A program made the translations under genes and the position numbers. The notes under the pieces are model-generated. The model was not told where the DNA came from. It worked only from the letters and a program-made list of their open reading frames with translations, and did no database searches. Source: Burkholderiales bacterium (GTDB lineage Bacteria > Pseudomonadota > Gammaproteobacteria > Burkholderiales > Burkholderiaceae). From it: a stretch of 7,101 bases of DNA. Each line of letters begins with the position of its first letter. The stretch's first letter is position 1. The stretch lies in NCBI GenBank assembly GCA_903643055.1, contig CAHJWV010000143.1:1-7101 (forward strand), in the 5' to 3' direction. This document shows, one piece after another, positions 1 through 5,150 of the stretch.

Positions 1-87
1 CCACCCCCAACCCCTGCGCTCCTCGACGCCACCCACGGGGCCCGAATGCAATGCGGTCGTTTGCTGCGCAAACATCCCCCGCTGATG

Positions 88-135
88 TCTCGCTTCGCAT
101 CGGCTCGATGCTTATCGCATCGATGCGAAGCGAGA
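88..135. repeat. 15-bp perfect inverted repeat with 18-base spacer
   Basis: The arms 88-102 (TCTCGCTTCGCATCG) and 121-135 are exact reverse complements. The spacer contains a competing 7-bp stem (105-111 with 117-123) that reuses the first three bases of the right arm, so two alternative folds are possible. There is no T-run on either side, so a simple intrinsic terminator is not supported. Confidence 0.75.
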
Positions 136-239
136 TGCGCGCGCGATAGCGCGCACCATGACCTGACTTCGGGCGGTTGTCCGAGCGCAGTGAACGAAGT
201 GAACGTAGCGAGTTCTGCCCGACAGATTCGATTTCTTTG

Positions 240-271
240 CCTCCTTTCTTTGGCGAGACAAAGAAAGGAGG
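240..271. repeat. 13-bp perfect hairpin containing a 16S rRNA 3'-end mimic
   Basis: CCTCCTTTCTTTG (240-252) pairs perfectly with CAAAGAAAGGAGG (259-271) across a 6-base loop. The left arm matches the conserved 3' tail of bacterial 16S rRNA (CCTCCTTTCT). The right arm plus T272 is an 11-base perfect Shine-Dalgarno sequence (262-272). No start codon follows at normal spacing, so this is not an obvious ribosome binding site. The hairpin is seen directly; its function is unknown. Confidence 0.8.
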
Positions 272-403
272 TCGGCCGCCGGGCCGAACACCCGGCGCAG
301 CCTCACGCAGTGAACAAAAGCCACCCCGCGACAGCGCCACAAACCACCAGCGCCAAACGCAAAACTCCAAAGCCCCCAGCGGCAGCATGAGCCCCCGTTC
401 CAA

Positions 404-1126
404 ATGATCGACAAGCTCACCCGCCTCCTCCTCAGCCCCGCCAACTGGTCCGCATTGGCCCTGGCCACCACCGCGCTGGCCCTCAAAGCCCTGGGCTTCA
501 TCGGCATCGCCGGCTTACCGATCGCCGCCCTCGGCTACGCTGCAGGCTTCACCATCGGCGGGCTGTGGTTCGGCTTCCCGAAGCTGCAAGGCCCGATGTG
601 GGACGAAGCCCTCGAATTCACCGACGAAGGCGATGCCCGCGAAGCGATGAGCCGCGCGCTCGCCGGCGTGCGGGGCCTTGTCGAATACAACCCGGAGAAC
701 CGCCTGCCGGCCAGCCTGCAGGCCAGCGCGCTGACCTTGTGCAAATCATTGGAGAGCCTGCTGGCGCAATGGGAGCGCAGCAAGGGCGCGTTGTCGCTGC
801 AGGAAGGCTTTCATGCGCGGCACATCGCGATCTCTTACCTGCCGGAGGCGCTGAAGGCTTATCTGTCGATCCCGGCGCAGTATGCGAGCACGCGGGTGCT
901 GCAGGACGGCAAGACCGCGCAAGACATCTTCCGTGACACGCTGACCGAGCTCGAAGGCAAGGTGCGCGAGCTGGCGGACGATCTGGCCAGCCAGGATGCG
1001 CATGCCTTTCTCGTCCATTCGCGTTTCCTGCAGGACAAGTTCGGTACGCGCAATGCCCTCGATGCGCCACCGCTGAATTCCGCCGCTCCCACCACCCCGA
1101 AGGAGGCCGACCATGGCAAGCCCTGA
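404..1126 (+). CDS. xpaC: XpaC-like membrane protein (5-bromo-4-chloroindolyl phosphate hydrolysis family)
   Basis: This 240-residue protein starts with a short basic-amphipathic segment. Two adjacent hydrophobic segments follow, at about residues 15-33 and 35-57, forming a likely membrane hairpin. The rest is a mostly helical, charged cytoplasmic domain. That architecture, and its position directly before a TelA-family gene, match the XpaC family, which is paired with a TelA homologue (xpaC-yaaN) in Bacillus. The family name comes from an indolyl-phosphate phenotype; no enzymatic activity is established and I see no catalytic motif. The stop codon lies 14 bases inside the next gene, which implies translational coupling. 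The ATG at 404 has only a weak ribosome binding site, so the start is less certain than the frame. The family call rests on architecture and context more than on close sequence recall. Confidence 0.75.
   Translation: MIDKLTRLLLSPANWSALALATTALALKALGFIGIAGLPIAALGYAAGFTIGGLWFGFPKLQGPMWDEALEFTDEGDAREAMSRALAGVRGLVEYNPENRLPASLQASALTLCKSLESLLAQWERSKGALSLQEGFHARHIAISYLPEALKAYLSIPAQYASTRVLQDGKTAQDIFRDTLTELEGKVRELADDLASQDAHAFLVHSRFLQDKFGTRNALDAPPLNSAAPTTPKEADHGKP
1100..1106 (+). promoter_or_regulatory. Strong ribosome binding site of telA inside the xpaC-like gene
   Basis: AAGGAGG lies 6 bases before the ATG at 1113, within the last codons of the upstream gene. It fixes the telA start and the 14-base gene overlap. 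Confidence 0.85.
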
Positions 1127-2306
1127 GAACACATCACCCGTCAATACCGCTGCCACCGTCGGCTTTCAGCTGACGCCGCCGGAGGTCATCACGCCGGTGC
1201 CGGCCGAGGCCAGCCGCACCGCGGTGCCACTCAAGTCGGAGACGGCGGCCGCGGTCGATGACCAGGTGGCGCGCTTCATCGAAGCCTTGATGACCGAAGA
1301 CGTGCACAGCAGTGCCTTCAAGGCCAAGCTCGACAGCGCCTTTGCGCTCGGCCGCGAAGAGGTGTCGAACGCGGCCAGCCTGATGCAGGGCCGCTTCCTG
1401 CTGCGCAACTTCGTCGGCGCCGAAGACAGCCCGGCCTACAAGGCGATCGGCGAGATCCGCGGCCACCTCGACAAACTGAACCCCGGCAACGAAGGCGACC
1501 TGCTGTCGCCGAACAAGCTGCTTGGCATCATCCCGTTCGGCAACAAGCTGCAGGCTTACTTCCGCAAGTTCGAAAGCGCCGGCTCGCAACTGCAAAAGGC
1601 GATGAGCCAGCTCTACGCCGCGCGCGATGTCGAGGCCACGCGCGGCAAGCTCTGGGAGGCCATGCAGCAGCTGGCCGCCGCAGCCCACTTCGCCACTTCG
1701 CTCGACGCGCGGCTGGCCGATCGCGTGGCGGCCTTGCAGGCCAGCGATCCGCAGCGCGCCAATGCCTTGCAGCAGGAGGTGCTGTTTTATGCGCGGCAGA
1801 ACCTGTCGGACATCCTGACCCAGCAGGCCGTGTGCGTGAACGGCTATCTCGCGCTCGACGTGCTGAAGAAAACCGGCCGCGAAATGATGAATGGCTGCAG
1901 CCGTGTCGCGACCACCGGCATGAGCGCGCTGGCGGTGGCGCAGACCGTGGCGCGGGCCACCGGCAACCAGATCCAGGTGATGGAGATGCTGCAAGGCGTC
2001 AACGCGACGATCGGCAACCTGATCTCCGAGACGGGCAAGCAACTCAACAACCACGTTGAGGCGACCGCGCAGTTCGCGAGCAACCCGATGATCGGCATCG
2101 ACAAGATCAAGGAGATGTTCGACCAGACCTTCAAGGCGATGGACGCGATGGACACCTTTCGCGCCAAAGCCATCGACGTGATGGGCCAGAACAACGCGAT
2201 CATGAAAGAGCAGCTGACGCGCAGCGATCAATACATCGACCGCGTGCGCCAGCAGCAGGCCCGCGAGGCCGGCCGCTCGGCGCTGGAGGGGCCGGTGGCG
2301 CTTTGA
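1113..2306 (+). CDS. telA: TelA-family toxic anion resistance protein
   Basis: This 397-residue protein is the usual length for the TelA/KlaB family (PF05816), whose plasmid members were linked to tellurite resistance and colicin tolerance and whose chromosomal members include Bacillus YaaN. It has no signal peptide or membrane segment and is predicted to be helical and cytoplasmic. The best family signature is the C-terminal third, about residues 283-375. It contains NQIQVMEMLQGVNATIGNLI, then a segment around IDKIKEMFDQTFKAMDAM, a run with DTFRAKAIDVM, and the final SDQYIDRV. The N-terminal 50 residues are Pro/Ala-rich and look disordered. The gene overlaps the xpaC-like gene, so the two products probably act together at the membrane. 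The biochemical mechanism of the family is unknown, and tellurite as the real substrate here is only an inference because no ter genes are nearby. Confidence 0.9.
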   Translation: MASPENTSPVNTAATVGFQLTPPEVITPVPAEASRTAVPLKSETAAAVDDQVARFIEALMTEDVHSSAFKAKLDSAFALGREEVSNAASLMQGRFLLRNFVGAEDSPAYKAIGEIRGHLDKLNPGNEGDLLSPNKLLGIIPFGNKLQAYFRKFESAGSQLQKAMSQLYAARDVEATRGKLWEAMQQLAAAAHFATSLDARLADRVAALQASDPQRANALQQEVLFYARQNLSDILTQQAVCVNGYLALDVLKKTGREMMNGCSRVATTGMSALAVAQTVARATGNQIQVMEMLQGVNATIGNLISETGKQLNNHVEATAQFASNPMIGIDKIKEMFDQTFKAMDAMDTFRAKAIDVMGQNNAIMKEQLTRSDQYIDRVRQQQAREAGRSALEGPVAL

Positions 2307-2330
2307 AAGGCGGTCGGTCTTGTCAGACAT

Positions 2331-2370
2331 GCCGCGCAGCGATCGGCGCTGGCGGCTGACAGCGCGCGGC
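2331..2370. terminator. Candidate hairpin downstream of telA
   Basis: GCCGCGC (2331-2337) pairs with GCGCGGC (2364-2370). A competing inner stem GCGCTG (2346-2351) with CAGCGC (2360-2365) shares bases with it. It begins 25 bases after the telA stop codon. No T-run follows, so termination is possible but not shown. Confidence 0.3.
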
Positions 2371-2387
2371 CAAGCATCGGCCGATCA

Positions 2388-2421
2388 TCGGGGCTCGCAC
2401 TGTGCATTGCACGGTCCCCGA
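2388..2421. repeat. Nested dyad between telA and the small gene
   Basis: The outer arms are TCGGGG (2388-2393) and CCCCGA (2416-2421). Inside them is a near-perfect dyad, GTGCATTGCAC, at 2402-2412. It could be an operator or part of an RNA hairpin. There is no T-run. Confidence 0.4.
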
Positions 2422-2482
2422 GATCACCGCGCATGACATGCCTTCAGGCGACGCACAAGGCGCTGTCGTTCACCTGCCGGGG

Positions 2483-2507
2483 CTTGGGTGCAACAAACGA
2501 ACCCAAG
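2483..2507 (+). promoter_or_regulatory. Leader hairpin upstream of the small gene
   Basis: CTTGGGT (2483-2489) and ACCCAAG (2501-2507) form a 7-bp stem with an 11-base A-rich loop, ending 10 bases before the Shine-Dalgarno sequence (AAGAGGT, 2518-2524) of the gene at 2530. It could tune translation of that gene. No promoter hexamers are convincing in this region. Confidence 0.4.
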
Positions 2508-2529
2508 ACACAACTCCAAGAGGTAAACC

Positions 2530-2772
2530 ATGGAAATGACATTGCAAATCCTCGGCGCCTTCGAGACGCTCGGCCAGGCATCTGTCGACGCCCAAGCCTT
2601 GTTGCGTCAGCTGCAGACCCGCGGCGTGACGCCTGAAGACGCTGCGCTGGCGCTCGACAAAGCGTTGCGCGAAGGCCTTCTACACCGCACTTCAGACGGC
2701 ATGCTGCGGGCCGGTTCGCTGACCGTCAGCGAACGCATCCAGCAAGACGAAACTCCCCGTCGGCATCGCTAG
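2530..2772 (+). CDS. Small hypothetical protein, possible winged-helix fold
   Basis: I do not recognise a family for this 80-residue protein. The ATG at 2530 has a good Shine-Dalgarno sequence (AAGAGGT) 5 bases upstream, which supports a real gene. The body looks like a compact helix-turn-helix with a wing: a helix near residues 17-27 (VDAQALLRQLQ), a turn at RGVTP, a second helix at about 30-45 (PEDAALALDKALREGL), then a hairpin-like LHRTSDGMLRAG. The last 15 residues are polar and basic, probably flexible. It lies 223 bases beyond telA, too far to assume the same operon, and converges on the lipoprotein gene. A DNA-binding or protein-interaction role is only inferred from the predicted secondary structure. 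Confidence 0.65.
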   Translation: MEMTLQILGAFETLGQASVDAQALLRQLQTRGVTPEDAALALDKALREGLLHRTSDGMLRAGSLTVSERIQQDETPRRHR

Positions 2773-2826
2773 CCGGCAATGCATGCGCAGATGGGATCAG
2801 GCCCAACGGCGGAGCCGGTGGGATGA

Positions 2827-2849
2827 CGGATCGATCGTGGATCGATCCG
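2827..2849. terminator. Hairpin between convergent genes, candidate bidirectional terminator
   Basis: CGGATCGATC (2827-2836) and GATCGATCCG (2840-2849) are perfect arms around a 3-base loop. The hairpin sits between the stop of the small gene (2772) and the stop of the convergent lipoprotein gene (2868). Its position suits a terminator for both strands, but neither side has a T-run. The GATC-dense arms are also potential Dam-type sites. Confidence 0.5.
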
Positions 2850-2867
2850 ATCGCCGCCATCGTTGTA

Positions 2868-3653
2868 TCAGCGATCGCGCCTCAGGAATCCAACCGACGT
2901 ACCGGCCTCGCCGAGCACAAACACGGTGTAGACCCGGTTGGCTTGCAAGGTCACGTCGGTTGCCAGATAAAGGTCCGCAGCGGTGACCGGTGACGTGGCT
3001 TCGAGGCGATAAGCGGTACCGGCCGTGGCTTCGATCGGTGTCGATGACAGGCCGAAGGCAATGTTGGTGGCGGCCGTGCTGTAGTCGGCCGTCAGCGTGA
3101 CACCGCCGATCAGGTTGTTGACACCATGCACCAGTCGCAGCCGTGCGTTGGTGCCGGTCAGCGAGCGCCGGTTGTCATCGTTGAGCAGCGACACCTGTGG
3201 CGCCTCGGGCGAGCCCAGCACCATCAGCGTCAAGTCGGCGCCCGCGGTCACCGACAGTCCGCTGGTCGGTGTGGTGACCGTCGGCGCGGCTTCGTTCTCG
3301 ATGACCTGGATACTGCGCACCGCGCTCGCGGTGTTGTAGAACACCCGCGTGTTGTGGGTGTCGCTTGCGATGCTGCGATCGGTCGACAAGGTGGTGGTGG
3401 TCGAATCCACACGCTTGACGCGGAAGCTGTAGCTGCCGTTGCTGAGCGAGGTGTAGTCGCTGGCCGCAAAGCTCGCAGTGCCCTTGCTCAGCAGCGTGTC
3501 GGTCGAGTAAAGATCGATCGACGCGTAATCGGTGCTGGCATTGAGGAATCGCACATGGCCGGTGCCGCTGTCGTCGCTGCTACCGCCGCCGCAGGCTGAA
3601 AGCAGCGCGAGCGCGGCAACACCCCACATCGCAGCAATGGATCGGAAGGTCAG
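2868..3653 (-). CDS. DUF4397 repeat lipoprotein
   Basis: This is a secreted, lipid-anchored protein of unknown function. A hydrophobic segment ends in the lipobox LLSAC, followed by the small polar linker GGGSSDDSGTG, so signal peptidase II should cleave before the Cys. The mature part has two similar beta-rich units of DUF4397 type. The first opens with VRFLNASTDYASIDLYS and the second with LRLVHGVNNLIGGVTL. The mature protein is Ser/Thr-rich with no Cys other than the anchor. The start is uncertain. A CTG at 3653 gives a classical 20-residue signal (TFRSIAAMWGVAALALLSAC, first codon omitted) and has AAGGA 4 bases upstream. The ATG at 3629 would leave a signal with no basic residues. The ATG at 3725 and GTG at 3752 give an unusually long N-terminus, and the GTG lies inside a palindrome. 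The frame and stop are secure. Confidence 0.82.
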   Translation of the reverse strand: MTFRSIAAMWGVAALALLSACGGGSSDDSGTGHVRFLNASTDYASIDLYSTDTLLSKGTASFAASDYTSLSNGSYSFRVKRVDSTTTTLSTDRSIASDTHNTRVFYNTASAVRSIQVIENEAAPTVTTPTSGLSVTAGADLTLMVLGSPEAPQVSLLNDDNRRSLTGTNARLRLVHGVNNLIGGVTLTADYSTAATNIAFGLSSTPIEATAGTAYRLEATSPVTAADLYLATDVTLQANRVYTVFVLGEAGTSVGFLRRDR

Positions 3654-3678
3654 GGATTCCTTGCGGCTTGAATCCTTG

Positions 3679-3684
3679 ATTACA
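3679..3684 (-). promoter_or_regulatory. Possible -10 element for the lipoprotein gene
   Basis: On the minus strand this reads TGTAAT, one mismatch from TATAAT, about 25 bases before the proposed start at 3653. No good -35 hexamer is seen at 16-18 bases. Weak support. Confidence 0.2.
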
Positions 3685-3728
3685 GCCAGTGGCGGTTTCG
3701 CTTGCGTTGCGCCACTGCGATGCATTGA

Positions 3729-3760
3729 TTTGCAAGGTGTCTGCGCAGACACCTTGCAAA
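3729..3760. repeat. 32-base perfect palindrome between guaC and the lipoprotein gene
   Basis: The left arm TTTGCAAGGTGTCTGC (3729-3744) is directly followed by its exact reverse complement (3745-3760), with no spacer. In RNA it would form a very stable hairpin 50 bases after the guaC stop codon. As DNA it could be a binding site for a symmetric regulator. No T-run follows in either direction, so an intrinsic terminator role is uncertain. Confidence 0.85.
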
Positions 3761-3780
3761 GCCGGCTTTACATGGCCGGC
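3758..3780 (-). terminator. Candidate guaC terminator dyad
   Basis: GCCGGC occurs at 3761-3766 and 3775-3780 and can pair across an 8-base loop. On the minus strand the stem is followed by TTT, about 30 bases after the guaC stop. A second palindrome, AAAGCCGGCTTT (3758-3769), overlaps it and shares three bases with the 32-base palindrome. It is a weak intrinsic terminator at best. Confidence 0.35.
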
Positions 3781-3809
3781 GGCTGCCTCGCGTGCGTTTG
3801 CCGATCTCC

Positions 3810-4787
3810 TTACATCAGCAGATGCTCGCCGGCGTTATCTCCACCGAGGATCACGTAGTTGACCTTGCGGATGTCGGCCAGCCGGGTGCCGCCCGAATAG
3901 CTGATCGAGCTTTGCACGTCTTCATTCATCTCGCGCAGCGTGTCGGTCAGGCGGCCCTTGATCGGCTCCAGGATGCGCTTGCCTTCGACGTGCTTGTATT
4001 CGCCCTTGTTGAAATCGCTGGCCGAACCGTAGTACTCCTTGAAGAGCTTGCCATCGACCTCCACGGTCTTGCCCGGTGACTCTTCATGCCCGGCAAACAG
4101 CGAGCCGATCATCACCATCGCAGCGCCGAAGCGCACGCTCTTGGCGATGTCGCCATGGTCGCGGATGCCGCCGTCGGCAATGATCGGCTTGGTCGCCACG
4201 CGGGCACACCACTTCAGCGCGCTGAGCTGCCAGCCACCGGTGCCGAAGCCGGTCTTGAGCTTGGTGATGCAGACCTTGCCGGGACCGATGCCGACCTTGG
4301 TCGCATCGGCGCCCCAGGTCTCCAGATCGATCACCGCTTCCGGCGTGCCGACGTTGCCGGCGATCACGAAGGTCTGCGGCAGCTTCTGCTTGATGTGCTC
4401 GATCATCTTGCGCACGCTCTCGGCGTGGCCGTGCGCGATGTCGATGGTGATGTAGTCGGCGCCGACGCCTTCGGCCGCCAGCCGGTCGATCACTGCATGG
4501 TCTTCTGCCTTCACGCCGGAGCTGATCGACACATACAGGCCCCTGTCGCGCATGCGTTTCGCATAGGCCACGTTGTCGAGGTCGAAGCGGTGCATCACGT
4601 AGAAGTAGCCGTTGGCGGCCAGCCATTCGGTGATCGGTTCATCGACCACCGTCTTCATGTTGGCCGGCACCACCGGCAGCTTGAAGCGCCGCCCGCCGAG
4701 CTCGGCCGAGGCATCGCATTCCGAACGGCTTTCGACGCGGCATTTGCGCGGCAGCAGCAAGACGTTGTCGTAGTCGAAGATTTCCAT
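3810..4787 (-). CDS. guaC: GMP reductase
   Basis: The protein catalyses NADPH-dependent reductive deamination of GMP to IMP, linking guanine nucleotides back to the adenylate branch in purine salvage; it is cytosolic. At 325 residues it is a single (beta/alpha)8 barrel with no CBS pair, which separates it from most IMP dehydrogenases. Visible signatures are SRSECD (21-26), PVVPANM (38-44), [13 protein letters not shown] (140-152), the catalytic loop [11 protein letters not shown] with Cys173 and Thr175, the phosphate-binding [10 protein letters not shown] (204-213), and EGK at 268-270, matching the catalytic Glu of known reductases. From recall it closely resembles the short Bacillus/Staphylococcus GuaC rather than the 347-residue E. 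coli enzyme. The ATG at 4787 has AAGGAG 7 bases upstream; longer in-frame extension to 4910 looks spurious. It is divergent from the transporter gene. Confidence 0.93.
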   Translation of the reverse strand: MEIFDYDNVLLLPRKCRVESRSECDASAELGGRRFKLPVVPANMKTVVDEPITEWLAANGYFYVMHRFDLDNVAYAKRMRDRGLYVSISSGVKAEDHAVIDRLAAEGVGADYITIDIAHGHAESVRKMIEHIKQKLPQTFVIAGNVGTPEAVIDLETWGADATKVGIGPGKVCITKLKTGFGTGGWQLSALKWCARVATKPIIADGGIRDHGDIAKSVRFGAAMVMIGSLFAGHEESPGKTVEVDGKLFKEYYGSASDFNKGEYKHVEGKRILEPIKGRLTDTLREMNEDVQSSISYSGGTRLADIRKVNYVILGGDNAGEHLLM

Positions 4788-4794
4788 GTTCTCG

Positions 4795-4800
4795 CTCCTT
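4795..4800 (-). promoter_or_regulatory. Ribosome binding site of guaC
   Basis: AAGGAG on the minus strand, 7 bases before the ATG at 4787. It decides the start against the upstream in-frame extension. Confidence 0.85.
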
Positions 4801-4809
4801 GATGGTCGA

Positions 4810-4832
4810 CCGCACGTTGAGGCAGTGTGCGG
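4810..4832 (-). promoter_or_regulatory. Hairpin in the guaC leader
   Basis: On the minus strand CCGCAC (4832-4827) pairs with GTGCGG (4815-4810) across an 11-base loop. It ends 9 bases before the Shine-Dalgarno sequence, so it would sit in the untranslated leader of guaC. The role is inferred from position only. Confidence 0.35.
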
Positions 4833-4909
4833 ACTCAGGCTGCGAGCGCTTGACTTGGTGCCGGGGCCGGTTCGCGAAGGCCGCCAGCCAGGGCGGTGCA
4901 GAAACGGCA

Positions 4910-4935
4910 ACCGGGCGCCAAAATTTGGGCCCGGT
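4910..4935. promoter_or_regulatory. 12-bp dyad with a single bulge, operator candidate
   Basis: ACCGGGC (4910-4916) pairs with GCCCGGT (4929-4935). After one unpaired G (4917) the inner CCAAA (4918-4922) pairs with TTTGG (4924-4928). This gives 12 symmetrical base pairs in the middle of the divergent spacer, a typical place for an operator serving one or both genes. No regulator gene is adjacent, so its partner is unknown. Confidence 0.5.
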
Positions 4936-5150
4936 GCTGCATTCTACGCAGCTGCCCTCGCGCTTCTACACTCGGGTGTCAAGGCCCTACTGCCCGCCTA
5001 CTGCCGCCTGCGGGGCGCTTTGCAAGGCCCATCAAGCCCCTGCGCAGGCACAGGTCGGGCCGGTCGCGGCAGGCTTGTGCGTGCGCTCCCCCGGTCGCCA
5101 GCCCCGCCGAGGGAATGCCCGCTTGTTCACCCGATTTCACAAGGAATGCG

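Larger units (their letters stand above)
59..297. repeat. Hairpin-rich repeat region, probably a dispersed intergenic element
   Basis: This gene-free stretch contains a run of inverted repeats: 6-bp arms at 59-64/68-73; 15-bp perfect arms at 88-102/121-135; 6-bp GCGCGC arms at 139-144/149-154; 6-bp arms at 169-174/217-222; 13-bp perfect arms at 240-252/259-271; and 7-bp arms at 277-283/291-297. Between 181 and 213 there is a degenerate 9-base tandem repeat (GAGCGCAGT, GAACGAAGT, GAACGTAGC). From memory, very similar blocks recur between genes in many Burkholderiales genomes, but the window holds only one copy, so dispersal is inferred. I see no transposase and no clear target duplication. Confidence 0.6.
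4788..5150. other. Divergent intergenic region between guaC and the transporter
   Basis: These 363 bases contain no convincing gene; the open frames across them have biased, low-complexity translations and no ribosome binding site. They hold the guaC ribosome binding site, a leader hairpin (4810-4832), a long dyad (4910-4935), a 10-bp palindrome CCTGCGCAGG (5039-5048) and, next to the transporter start, AAGGA (5141-5145). TTGACA-like (minus strand, 4974-4979) and TAGAAT-like (minus strand, 4951-4956) hexamers exist but are not spaced as one promoter. Promoters for both genes must lie here, but I cannot place them. Confidence 0.6.

Noticed and set aside
177..407. Open frame coding for a Ser-Glu-Arg repeat protein of 76 residues
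   Set aside because: It begins with TTG and no ribosome binding site, its repeat comes from the 9-base DNA repeat, and it runs straight through the hairpin array. Its stop overlaps the next ATG by chance or coupling, but composition does not support a gene.
1134..2330. 398-codon open frame antisense to telA
   Set aside because: It mirrors the codon structure of a GC-rich gene and its translation is His/Arg/Leu-rich and unlike a folded protein; telA on the other strand has strong family support.
4788..4910. N-terminal extension of guaC by 41 codons
   Set aside because: The added sequence is Pro/Arg/Ser-rich, unlike GMP reductase, and the ATG at 4787 has a good Shine-Dalgarno sequence.
4788..4910. 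Purine riboswitch upstream of guaC
   Set aside because: No three-way junction or conserved loop sequences of a purine aptamer are seen; there is only a simple 6-bp hairpin.
4896..5150. N-terminal extension of the transporter by 85 codons
   Set aside because: It is basic and low-complexity with no ribosome binding site, whereas the ATG at 5151 gives the normal MdtD length and has AAGGA 5 bases upstream.
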